Part shown: positions 37,487 to 49,800 of the stretch, piece after piece | Layout of the letters: every line of letters starts with the position of its first letter | Position numbering within the stretch: position 1 is the stretch's first letter | From: Manihot esculenta | Lineage: Eukaryota; Streptophyta; Magnoliopsida; Malpighiales; Euphorbiaceae | Direction of reading: 5' to 3' | Length of the DNA stretch: 64,000 bases | NCBI RefSeq assembly: GCF_001659605.2 | Contig: NC_035174.2 | Coordinates: 4,156,389-4,220,388 of the forward strand | The notes under the pieces: generated by a model | The model's input: the letters and a program-made list of their open reading frames with translations, nothing else | What the model was told of the DNA's origin: nothing | Databases searched by the model: none | Position numbers and translations under genes: made by a program

Positions 37487-38125
37487 AGGCAACTATGTAC
37501 ATATCTGGGAATGCTTTAGGTACAGTAATTGTTTTCCTTGAACATCCCATGTTGGATGTTTCAGTATTCATGTGCACAAGTGTCAAAGAAGTGCTGATGT
37601 GTTTATATTTTCTTAAACCCGCCTCCTTGCCTAGGTTTGTTTTTTCAAGACCTTAATGCTTTGTCGCAGTAACAGAAAGCTGTATAGTCCCATTGATGTA
37701 AGGACACGTTCCACAATCAAAATTCAAAGATAAAAACCCGCGTGTTAATGATGTTATGAGTAATGACTCCCAATTTATAATTTGGTTTATTGGAGCTGCC
37801 CTATATGTAATGCATTGTATTTGTACTTGAGACGAGTTGTTCGTTGTCAGGTTGAGATTGATGCTGCAAAGAGCAAGTGAATTACCCCAAGCCAAAATCG
37901 TAAAAAGGTTATATTATCATCAAATGATACACACAATTACAACCATAGAAAAGCTCCCACATCCAGGACAAAAATAAATACACTCTCACTGAATTGAACT
38001 GGTTAAATTAAATTGCCGATTCATTCCTATAAAGGTTAAGGTGTTCAAAAAAGTGATAGTGTGAAACGAAATGGAAAGGGATAAAAAGGAATAGGTCCAT
38101 GACCTGAGGGGCAAATATTTAAAAT

Positions 38126-40360
38126 CTAGATCTGCCGGAAAACTTTCTCGGCTGCTGTTATTGTGTGTTGGATATCTTCAGCAGTATGTGCCAAGCTAGT
38201 GAACCCAGCCTCAAATTGTGAAGGAGCGAAGTATACGCCCTCCTCTAGCATTCGCTGGTAAAACCTGGCAAATTTCGAGGTGTCGCTTTTCTTTGCATCA
38301 TCAAAGTTATAAACAGGTCCTTCTGTGAAGAAAAAGCCAAACATGCCACGTATATGCCCGCCGCACATAGCATGCCCAGCCCTCTTGCCAGCATCAAGAA
38401 TACCTCGGACAAGTTCACCTGTTATCTTATCCAAGTACTCGTAGCTTCCTGGCTCCTGCAACCGTTTTAAAGTGTGTATCCCAGCAGTCATTGCCAATGG
38501 ATTCCCACTTAATGTTCCAGCCTGATACATTGGTCCCGAGGGCGCAACCATTTCCATAATCTCCCTTCTGCCTCCATATGCACCAACTGGTAGGCCACCG
38601 CCAATGATCTTGCCAAGTGTTGATAGATCAGGTGTTATGCCAAAATACTCCTGAGCTCCACCATATGACAAACGGAATCCAGTCATAACTTCATCAAATA
38701 TTAGAAGCGCATCATTTTCTTTGGTTATCCTGCGGATAGCATCAAGAAAGTCTGGTTTAGGTACAATAAAACCAGAATTTCCGACAACAGGTTCTAGGAT
38801 TATTGCTGCAATCTCCCCTTTGTTTTTCTCAAAAAGATCTTGCACCGCAGCTAAGTCATTGAAGGGGGCTGTTAAAGTTTCATAGGTTGCTGCTTTCGGG
38901 ACACCAGGTGAGTCTGGCAGGCCTAATGTAGCAACACCGCTTCCGGCCTTGACAAGGAAAGGATCAGCATGGCCATGGTAACAACCCTCAAACTTGATAA
39001 GTTTCTCCTTTCCAGTGAAAGCACGGGCTAGGCGAAGCACACCCATGCAAGCCTCTGTGCCTGAATTGACAAATCGTACCATTTCTATACTTGGAACTGC
39101 TTTAATAACCATCCCTGCTAGTTCGTTCTCTAGAAGGCAAGGGGCACCAAAGCTGGTACCTTTCTTCATTGTTTCAGCCAAGGCTGTAAGTACCTGTAGG
39201 TAAATGTTAGTCTCAGAGATCTGAAAAATGATTTTGAATAGCATAAAAATTCATTGCCACTGTCTAAGAGACACCAAAATACACGACAAGAAAGGAAATG
39301 GCAAAATAGTTTGTTCACCGTGATAAAGTTCCTTTCATCAATTTGCATAAAACGAATGATAATTATTATTCCTTCGCTCAATTGTGCGTTTCTTACAAAA
39401 AGAAAGGGCTAATAACCATGTTAAATAATTGGACACTTTTCTCAAACTAGAAATTTAAGCTCTCCCCAGTTCCCATGTAGAAACCAAGTTTTTCCTTGCA
39501 CAATTATTATCCATTGCTGCTCAATCAAGTCATAATCGTCTATATTGGCAAGACTGCAACTGAAGTACAGAATTCACTGATGATGAAATCATAAAAAGAA
39601 AAGAAGGAAAGAAAAATAAAACCTGATCATCCGCATGACCAATTATTGCTGGACCCCAAGAACCCACATAGTCGATATACTCATTGCCGTCAATGTCCCA
39701 CATATGAGAGCCCTTAACAGAATCCATCACTATAGGTTGTCCACCAACGGAGTTAAAAGCCCGTACAGGTGAATTTACACCTCCGGGCATCATCTCCTAC
39801 CAAAACAATTAGACGAACCAATAATCAGAAAATACTAGAAAAAAAAAGAAAATCACTGTGGCGCTTCAATGGAAAAATTCAGAGAATTGATAGACGAAGA
39901 ACAGACGGATTTCGTCCAAGCAAGTTTCCAGTGACCGGGGCAGCCTCACACTCATATAGCACACCCACCTCAAGCACACAGAAACAACTCTCTTATCCCC
40001 CCACAAAACAATGATAATTGGTGCACCAATAGAATATAACTGATTTTATTCAATTGAAACTCAGGCAGAGGCCAATCCGCCATGGAAATGAAAAATTGGG
40101 AATTACAATAATGTTTGCATTGCTCCACATAGTGTCTTTTAGAACTGAAACCAGCTAAAAGAAAGAAAACATGAAGAGTTTACCTTGGCGAGAGCGAAAG
40201 CTTCTTCAGATTTCTTTAGAGTGTAAGTGTTCTTCTCGTCAACGGAGAGTGCCATTTTCACACCGCAACGAAACGATCTCCATGGAGGATTTCGTCTTTG
40301 TGAGGTAGAAGAAGATGATAGCCATAGTCCAATTCCTCCGCCTGTGATCGTAGCCGCCAT
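38126..40360 (-). CDS. GSA: Glutamate-1-semialdehyde 2,1-aminomutase, chloroplast
   Basis: Converts glutamate-1-semialdehyde to 5-aminolevulinate, the entry to chlorophyll and haem synthesis in the plastid stroma. Exons on the minus strand: 40360-40184, 39796-39623 and 39193-38126, all in frame, 472 residues. The first 35-40 residues are Ser/Arg-rich without acidic residues, as in a transit peptide; mature sequence starts around [19 protein letters not shown]. Diagnostic stretches are [74 protein letters not shown] and [18 protein letters not shown]. In the last, Lys at about residue 312 is the pyridoxal-phosphate Schiff-base lysine of class III aminotransferases. Length and exon structure are normal for plant GSA; nothing is missing. 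Confidence 0.98.
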
Positions 40361-40457
40361 GTTGACCGTTATTTCTCACAGTGACGGCACTTGGTCCCCA
40401 AGATAAAAGTAATTGAAGAAGATTGCCGCACCCGATGGATTATTTTATGATTTGGAG

Positions 40458-40468
40458 TTTATATATAT
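40458..40468 (-). promoter_or_regulatory. Candidate TATA box of the GSA gene
   Basis: On the minus strand TATATATAAAC lies about 100 bases upstream of the GSA start codon, at a normal core-promoter position. Confidence 0.45.
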
Positions 40469-42037
40469 GTGCTGTATCTCTCATGGTCCGGGTTGGATGA
40501 CTCATGCTATTCGATAGGTCCGATTGTCTCGGGTATTTTTCGTACTCGGGTCTGTTTTTCAAGAAAATATAACGAGTTCAAAATTAAAAATTTCATAAAA
40601 ATTACATTAAATTTATTTTTATTCCGGTAAAATATTTTAATTTTTAAATTTAAAACAATAAAAAATTATGTATATTTTTAATTTTTTTTTGCAACATAAA
40701 TGTGACTATATATATATATATATATTCGGAATATTTGAATTCCATGTAAATGATTCAATTGCATTGAAAAAAAATAATTTATATGTGATCAATATTTTTC
40801 AGAAAATTGTTTTTTAATAAATTAACTTGATTGTTATGTTAAATTGGAAAAAGAATAATAAGATTCATATATAAAAAAATTCAGTGATATATATTAATAA
40901 ATTTTCAAATTTCAAAAATTTAACTTCTTTTTAAAATAACTTAAAATTACTTTATTTTTTAAAAATATTAAAAAACTTAGAAAATATTTTTCAATATAAC
41001 AAATTCTTCAATTTTCAATTATAATAATTTGCATGATCTATGATAATTATTAAAACATACTCACTATTCATGCTGTGATTTTACTGAATAAATCCTTCAA
41101 TTTTTAAATTATGCTCTCTTTTTTGAAAAGTTTTGATATTTTATTTAAATTCTTATTAGCAAGGCTATTATAATAGTGTTTGCTTTTTTTTTTTTTTTTT
41201 GCAATTCTTAAATTTTACATTTTTAATCTAGTTACTCAACTTTTTTGTTCTTTAAATTCTTTTAACAAAAATTTAATTATTACTAAAGTCATCGTTGCTT
41301 CTTGCTCGAGGTTTCAAAGCCAATACAAATTAATATATATATATATATATATATTCTTTTTTCCTTTACTCCCTCTATTTTATTATAGATTTATTTTTAT
41401 TATTTTTACTTTATTTATTAAATATACACTCAAATCTTTAAATAATGAAAAATATTTTATTAAATATTATATTTTTATCTTGATATTCATCTCATTTTAT
41501 AAATTAATTTTTAAAAATAAATAAAATAAAATATAAAATATTAACTTGATAGTAGTAATCATATATTTGGCCTTCTTTAAAAACTTTAGGTCGTATTTAA
41601 CCAAAAATTTAAAATCAGACTTATTTAGCCTCCCGGGTTATCTGGACTTATACCAGTGTTGTGCTGAATGGTTTTTTCAATCCAAATAACATTATGAACC
41701 GTTAAAAAGGCAAATCAAATCAATAGAATCAGTTTCCAGAATAATTTCCCTACATACTTGTCAACACGAACACGAAAAAGAAAAAGAAAAATTCCTGTAA
41801 TCAATCTCCCACATCCGCTAAGCATATTCAATGGTATAAAACTACGTTTGTACAAATGGCTACCCCCAAGGAAGTTCCCAAGTCTTTCCCCAGCCTGCTG
41901 AATTCAATACACCTTACATTGGTACAGAACTTCCCATTGTCTCCACAAGAAATCAACTGACAGAAAAATGTAAAAAGTTAAGTAGATTCTATATATGTCG
42001 TGTTAGTGTTGCTCGTTATCGTAAATTTTCTTACTGT
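40469..42037. other. Intergenic between GSA and the TPD1-like gene; no gene seen
   Basis: AT-rich; AT dinucleotide runs at 40707-40725 and 41332-41354. The frame at 41180-41524 is low-complexity Phe/Ile sequence from T-rich DNA and is not supported. The last 150 bases are probably the 3' UTR of the TPD1-like gene. Confidence 0.5.
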
Positions 42038-43922
42038 TCAGGAACAGACCACAGAAGAGACCGAGAGTGGGTAAAGGAAAGTATTGGCATACTGAAATGA
42101 AAGTGTGCCCCCATTGACCAAGGGCTTCCCATCGTTGACAAGGCAATCATTGTAGAGAATGCGCTTGAAAATCTTGGGGTTGATGAGGCGAGCAGAACTA
42201 AACCAGCCACAGTAAAAGTGAATCCCAGAGATATCACAGCCGGTGACGCACACGTTCATAATCTCAACAGTGTAGGTAGGTATGCCGCTTGGAAGAGGAG
42301 CTGTGGCTCCTTGGTTTATCACAATATCGGCCTTCGTACACTTATCTCCCCATATTCTATCAGGTTCGTCCACTGCCAATGCTGTGTAAACAGGATACAA
42401 ACAAGAAAATGGGGCTTTTACAATACATTTCTAAGAGTGGTAGCCTGTGCTTTTGAACACTTGGCAGCTAATTTACACACAACGGCAACACAACTGTACA
42501 ACTCAGTAACGAATAAGTCAGCAGACAAAAACAATTTTCGGAGGCTGTGAATCATAAAAATTATTCTAGAAAACTATTATACATTTTATTCAATATAAGA
42601 TAAGGTATTGATTGTTACCATGCGATGGTTAACATGTTGTATATATAAAACAGTTGTGTTATAAAATTCTCATACTTTACAGGAAGTATATTGGAGCAAT
42701 ATTCTTCCTTACCACTGATGCCTATACATACTACAAAAGGACAAATCAACTACATTTGATTTGACGGGGCATTCTTCAAATAAGACCCGCTGCGTTTCAG
42801 TCACAAGTCTTGCGAATGAAAACAAAGAAGTTCCAGCTAATTTTAAGAACGCTTTCTTTGTATTAATGCATGTTTACAGCAAAATAGTTAATGATCCAAA
42901 ACATTCCCAAATAAACGACTACGGTAGCAGAGCAAGAGTTGCTAACGTGCGCACTACACGTTAGACGCACTCGTCACGAGCTAACCAAACCTTTCAACGA
43001 ACAGGTTCTAAAAAGGTGATAGTAACCCGAAGGTATACGAGAATCCCACCAAAAAGATACTCCCTAAAGACTACAGTTGTGTTGGTGGAGCATTATAAGG
43101 TGCATGATAGCATCATGGCATAACGAGAAAAATAAAACAGACGTGCAGCTCTGACACCCCTTATCGTATGCACATCTGTACGTTCAACATTTCCATGGAC
43201 GCTGATGCCAAAACCTCACATCCATTAAATGCGTTACAGAAACTGAATCGTTTCAGGACTCCCCACAGAGCCAAGAATAGCACAGTAGGAAACCCCACAT
43301 CCCCACACCAGTCAACATTCATTTGGTCTCTCTTCATTTCAAAAACGAAAACATGAACCCTAAGGAATAGGTAAGTCGAGTTATCTTACAGCGTCTAAGA
43401 AGCTTTCGGTGTGGACCAAATAGAGTCGATTTTCCTCCCTTGGAGACTGGCTGGCTGGATCCCATGGATCGACCTTCACTGTAATCTACGGCTGGAAACC
43501 AGAAATCCCGAAGCGTAAAGGAAGAATTAGATATTATTACGGAGAAAACCAATAATATCAGTCTATTTGTGCAGTTATTCCAACTGAATAAAGGGCGACA
43601 AAATAAGGGACAGAAAGAAAGGAGTAAATAGCAATAAACAATTAAAAACAAAGCCCTCAATGACAAAATGTCACTAAAAGGTAGACCCATCATCCATTAA
43701 ACAAAACCCAAACCGTCCAACAGTAGTGATGGAAACATTAATAAGGTAAGGAATGTCTAGATCCAACGAATATATAATATTATACAAATACAAGCACATT
43801 ACATATATATATATATATATATATATACACGCACCTGTGGAAACAATAAGCATGAATAATAGCACCACGGAGATAAGTAGAACCAAAACCACGGCGACTC
43901 TGGGCTTTGAGACGGTTCTCAT
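42038..43922 (-). CDS. TPD1-like small secreted cysteine-rich protein
   Basis: TPD1 (TAPETUM DETERMINANT 1) is a secreted ligand of the receptor kinase EMS1/EXS that sets tapetal cell fate in anthers; its homologues act in other organs too. Exons on the minus strand 43922-43835, 43491-43390 and 42381-42038 join in frame to 177 residues, close to the family length. A hydrophobic signal segment spans about residues 9-28. The variable middle ends in a basic stretch (RKLLRR), a possible processing site. The conserved domain runs from [11 protein letters not shown] to the end, with six cysteines (DKC, NVC, TGC, YCGW, NDC, VVC) and [19 protein letters not shown]. Start 43922 was chosen because it puts the signal segment at the N-terminus; an in-frame ATG at 44042 would add 40 residues before it. 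Confidence 0.92.
43802..43828. repeat. (AT)n microsatellite next to the TPD1-like exon 1 donor site
   Basis: An uninterrupted AT run of about 13 units lies five to six bases inside intron 1, just after the donor GTGCGTG (minus strand). Confidence 0.95.
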
Positions 43923-46860
43923 CTTCGAGAATGAATATCTACTTTTCAGTGTAGAGAAAGAAAGCCAATTAACCAGGAGTTTTTTTATTTTTCCGAACAG
44001 AGAACGATAACAAAAGTCAAAAGAACAACTCAGTGGAAGCATCGACTCCGACTAGGAGCACTAAACCGCCACGGATGTGAAGTTTCGATGGGAGACGGGA
44101 CTGGAGTGTCTTTCAATCTCTCTCTCTCACTCTCTCAGATATTGATATCTGCATCAAAGAACGCGTTTGCATCTAAATATGCGTGTTATCATATCACATC
44201 AGTTAAGGAAGGAAAAAAAAATAAAAAACAACCACCGTCTGATTAGAACATCAAGCGGTTCAGATTTGACAGCAAATGTTGGCTATAACCCCCCTCCCCC
44301 CACCCCCCCCTACGACTTACGAGCTAGACTCTAGACCTAGAAACGACGACCACTGATATAAGCTTTAATCAACTTGTTCGGTTCAAAAACGCTAAGCATA
44401 CAGTTACTATTCTTCTAATGTTTATTACTGCGATTTTCTTTTGGCCGATAAAAAAAATTACCCAAAAAAAAAAAACAGATGTCCCATGAAACGAAAGGCG
44501 GATTTTAAAGGAGGAAGTTTTGAAGGAAGTGGAAGGCAGTAAGCTGTGACTGAAATAGAAAAAAGTGTATTTTCCGGGCAAATTTTGGGAATAGGAACTC
44601 GGAAATTTGAAAAAAAAGGGCACCGGCAGCGATTGCAGCAGCAGAATTTACTGCGCGAGGACAGTGTCGACAAAGCAAAGAGCACAGTACCGAAAAACAG
44701 CAGAGAGACAGAGAGAAAGAAGCTTAAGAGACAAAAATGGCAGAGAGAAAAGGAAAAGCCAGAAATGACAAAGCCACAAGAATCCCTAAAAGTGGTTCTC
44801 CGATCAAACGCATTTAATATCCATGAATATACGTATAGAAACTACGTAAGTATATAAATACACATATAGGTGTATATGCAAGTACGAGAGAGAGAGTTAT
44901 TTGCTTCACCTCCTGAATTGGACAGGACGGATCACAAGCTGAGGGTTAGAGAGAGAACAATCAACACCGAAACGCGTGCGTTTAGAGAGAGAAACACTTG
45001 AGGGAAACCCCGAGACATGGTTAGTGTTTCTATCTGGTTCTGGTGTATTTTATTTATAGCGTGGATTTGGGTTAGGATATGTTTAACCATGGTTAAATTG
45101 CACGTGGTTGTGTTAACCGGGAATAATTGAGCAGCTGAAAGCGCACGTGGCTGTGTGATAGCGAGAGTGGAAATGATGGATGTGGTGATTAGGGGACGTG
45201 CGGTGGTGGGGACACATTTAAGAATCTAATGAGGATTAGTAATAAAAAATAATAATTGCAAGCATATATTTATGACGCCTGGCTTATTGACGTTTTGGTC
45301 TGAGACTCTGGCGACGGGGAGTGCCTTTGCAGGGGTTTAGGGTTACATGGACCGTCGTCTTGTGGTGGAAACTGGATAAACAAATAGGGTCTGGGACAAA
45401 AAGGCCTAAAATGGTAATTTAGGGTAGAAGGGCGATGTGAATGCAAAGGTTGGTTGTGGCTATTTGATCTTTTGTTCCTTGCTGTAACTCTCCCACTGTC
45501 TTAATGGAGCAGTCATTCTATATCAGAATATCATTCTTATTGTGACAAAATAGGATGCCAGAAAAATGGGCCTTTGTCTTTATGCTTTTCTTGTTGCTAG
45601 TGACATAAATCGTTCCAAATTTCTATCATACATCCAATTTTCGCTTGGTAACAAATGGCAAAAATGGAAAACACGAGTGGTAACATAATTTCAATTGTTG
45701 TCTATGTGGATTAAATTTAGATTATTTTTTACAAATTTTAATCGTAACTCAACTTAAAAATTGTTGCCTTCAAGATAATATTTTGTAAAGTCAAAGATGA
45801 TATCAATATAAATATTGTATTTTCACCGATTATGTAATATTGTAAGACTTTTGGAAAACACACAAGATATAATTCAAAATGTCTAAAAAATGTATCCAAC
45901 GATTTTTATAACACAACTTTTATCACCCTGAATATAGCTTTTATAATTCAACCACAAATCTTTTGCATTCCAACATGCATATTAAAAAATCCAAGATACG
46001 GTCGCACAGCCCCTTATACATGTATATTCTCTTTTCTTGGTTCAAAGTGAGAAATAGGCTTTTAACAGGAATTATTGCATCTAAAAAGATCTTAAACATC
46101 TGAATTAAACACAAAAAATTGAGATTATTGTTTGGATAATTTGTTTCAGATGCCTAGTTCCGTAAATTCTGTAAGCAACTTGGCTCGTTCACACTTTACA
46201 AAAGCTCAGGATGAATGTTTGATTGCATAAAAGCACAAACATTACATTATTTCATATTTGGTTTCAGTTGTGTTATGAATATTTGTAGTCATCTTCCTCA
46301 TTGCCACCCCTTTATTGCCAAACAATTTTCTGTTATGATCTCCCAAGGCATATGAATCGTACTACATGGAAATTGAAGAACTAACATGGACATCATCATA
46401 TACAGAAAAAACCGTAGAATACCAGTTTCTGCCAATTGAAGAAGCACAATCTAGCATTGGGAAAAATATATATACACAATTTGCGAGTTAACACCAATAC
46501 TACTTGCTACTAGCAACTAAGGTTCCACAAAGATTAGAGCAGCGCTATTCCGATCCAAAATTTGGCAGCTACACAGTGGCTCACCAATTCTATATTTCTG
46601 ATCCAGCAGTTCAGGCCTGTGCACCTTCTAATTCTTTACATCTACTTGATACAAAATTACATGGGAGAAACCAGTTGTCAAGAGCCGAGCGCCAGAGAAC
46701 GTTCATTGTTCAATGAACTATACACCTAAGTTGGCATTCTTCAAAAACCAAAGCTACATTTAGTTAATTCACAATGAAACCAGTGTGACAAAAGGAAGGA
46801 TAAATCTTCAGTCTTCCTGGATAAACGGATGGGAAATGATGGTGTTAATTGAATGTGATC
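43923..46860. other. Intergenic between the TPD1-like and MORC genes; no gene seen
   Basis: 43923-44150 is probably 5' UTR and promoter of the TPD1-like gene, with a CT-rich stretch. A C-run tract lies at 44289-44310. 44880-45000 is rich in GAGA. The frames near 44369-44857 arise from purine/pyrimidine-rich DNA. The last few hundred bases are probably MORC 3' UTR. Confidence 0.5.
44289..44310. repeat. C-rich homopolymer tract
   Basis: Twenty-two bases, C except for one T and one A, upstream of the TPD1-like gene. Confidence 0.9.
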
Positions 46861-49800
46861 TTATAGTTCTCCTCTGCGGTTTGGAGCTTTCATCTTTTCC
46901 AACAGTCTCACCTTGTCCAGCAACTCTTGGATGGTATTAGACGCATCCTACAAGAAAAAAGCAATCCATGAGATACCCTACTCGGGTAAAAAGGAGACAC
47001 TCAGGGAAGGGCAGCGAAGAAGCTTTTCTCCCTTCATAGATGAGGGAGAATGGAAACCTTCAATTTTTTCCTCAATTTTTCCTCTTCCTTGTCTCGTCGG
47101 TCCCTCTCCTCTGAAAAAATATCAATAAGACTTTCTTGTTCCTTGTTTAATTCCTCAATTTTTTGCTGTGCTTCCTTTAACTGCGCCACAGCACACAGGA
47201 ATCTCAGAGGGAAATAAATCACTAAGACAGGTAAAAGAAAGAAAACTGAATTGCCGATTAATTGATCAAAATGTCTTCTTCCTTTCTTTTTTTTTTTTTT
47301 TTTCCTTTTTTTCTTGCAACTCCTACACTTTTTTCCCTAATTAATTCCAAGTCCTAGATACATTAATCACTTGGATTCTCGCTTTCCTCAGAATTTCCAG
47401 CACAATAACTAATATAAGACAATAAACAAACCTGCATCTCAAGTGATTTACACTTGTCACACTGCAAACCATGCCTCAATTCACCTTGAAACTTCGCTTT
47501 ATTTTTCTCTAATCTGTAAGTGAAAAAGGAGAAGTTAAAGGGCATAATGAAGCACAATACTAGAATTACAGACAAAAAGATACATACCTTTCCTTCAGGT
47601 TTTGATTCTCTCGATTCAGTTGATCAATAGTGCGTAAATCAGATTCTGAAAGGCCACTTCGACAATTATCAACATCACGTTCCTGTAAATGAAATAACTA
47701 TTTTAACAAGCATTAACAGAGTCCATATAAGATGGCATGCACTAAGAGAAAGGATGACAACCTACGTCATCAGCTTTTGTCAACACATAGAAAGGACAAA
47801 CATCAATTGTGTTTCCTTGAAGATGGTTTCATTTCATCCAGATCCAGTATTCAGTGTTAAAACATAGCAAATTGATTTATAACTATAATTAGCGTAAAAA
47901 AAATACTTAGAGCATTATCAAAGAGGTAAATTCCAGGGTATCTGAAAGCACACTAGAAGTAGATTGAGCTTTAAGCCTCTGCATTTATCAAGAAAAATGA
48001 GAACCGATACTTCTATCGCATTTTGTTCCTTATTTTATATACATTCTTTTAAGGAAAATACCATGCTCTTTAACAACTAAAAAGTATTCTGTTCACTTAT
48101 CTTTTTTGTCTCTCATCCTTTTTGGAAACTTTCCCTGAACTTTAATGGGAAAGTACCATTTAGCAAAGATATGTTTCACATTCTTACTACCTTAAAGGAG
48201 CCACATCCATAAATGGAGCAGTAAACCTTCAAAATTTTTCTAATCCAACAGAATCTGAATATGTGTTATATTTTAAGAGAAAGAACCTTTGTCTTGGATT
48301 GTGTGACTACTCGCTGAGAGGAATCTTCAGGGCACGAAGATTCCTGAGTTGTACGCATCCCATTTTCTTTAGTAGGACGGGCAATACACGCATCATCATC
48401 AGAAACATCTTCTAGAGAAGGTGATGATCGTTCAGAAGACCTTGATTTTCTTCCATATTTGGTTGGTGTATTTGTTTTGCCACTCCCTTTGCTTGATACA
48501 TGTCCATTCCCATAGCCAACATCCCCATTTCTCGCATAGCTCTCTGATCCTTTTCCTCCTTTTTGGTTTACATGAGAAAAGAATTTGTCTGAATGTGAAG
48601 GTGTCTTGCCACTAATGGCAGTATGCTTCTTAGATTGAGAAGATACAAATGAGTTGTCAGGAGAAGATCCTACAGAACCAAAGTAATTTAGTGCCTCCTT
48701 ACTAGCAAGCTGCCATCAAAGTGTTCACACCCAGTACCTAATGGCACAACAAAACATCTGTTTGAAGGTAATTAAAAGCGTAAAAGAACCCAGAAATACC
48801 TTCTACTGCACCCTCATTTATGAGTTTCTTATTTCGCCGCGGAGCATATCCAATTTTGTGACAGTAGGTGGACCTAACAAAGTAACATGACTATTAGTCA
48901 CATAAAATACACCAGAAACAATTCAATAGAAAAGCAATAACCGTAGTTAAAATTTAAAAATTTAGAGATATGAACAACAAACCAGTAAGTCTTTTGCATT
49001 TGTACAAGCCGAGCCTCAAGTCTAGCAAGAACAGTTGTACGTTCAAATCCTTGCTTATCATGAGCTGGTTCAACGAAATTAGCTTCCAGTACACCTATCA
49101 ACAGAGATTAAATGCCTCTTATATTAAACTCAGTAATAGATGCTAAGGATTGTCAAATAGATTGCAATACCTATAACTCCACGGCCATCACTTCCAGCTG
49201 CATTCCAAAGCCTCCAAAATGGCTGAAAAACAACAATGCTTAGTATAAGAATTTAAAAATCTTTATGCTCCACAGGCATGAGGATCGACAAGAAAAATAC
49301 AGATGTGGGGGGCTCCACAGCACATGGTTCCTCATAATTCAGGTAGATCTTATCAGCAATTTTAAGAGGTATTTGCTAGGGATTACTTTCCTATTACTAT
49401 GTTTCAAAGCACATTAAACTAAACAATGGGGATTAACTTCACTTTCCCTATTCTCATAAACGTTCCAACCCTGTCTAGTATAATATAATATGGACGTTTC
49501 AGTATATGCACTGCATTGTGCATAGCAAAAGAAGAGTTAACCTTCTGAAACAATATATGTTCCATAGCTTTGCAATAGAGCAATAACCAATTCACTTGCA
49601 GTTGAATCACACTAAACTACAGAGCAATTTTTCATTTCTCATATTTTTTACAAATACTCTTTACAATTTTGAAAAGATGAAGAAATATTGTACTAACAAT
49701 TTCATGCATCATTTATCACTTCATGAAACAAACCTTAATGAGTCTATTCTTGTGATAAACATTGAAACCTTGAACATCAATATGATATTTTGCATCCTTC

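Noticed and set aside
41180..41524. 114-codon plus-strand frame
   Set aside because: Phe/Ile/Tyr-rich translation of T-rich DNA with an AT microsatellite; no coding signal.
42218..42550. Plus-strand frame opposite the TPD1-like exon 3
   Set aside because: Antisense to a conserved exon; no independent motif.
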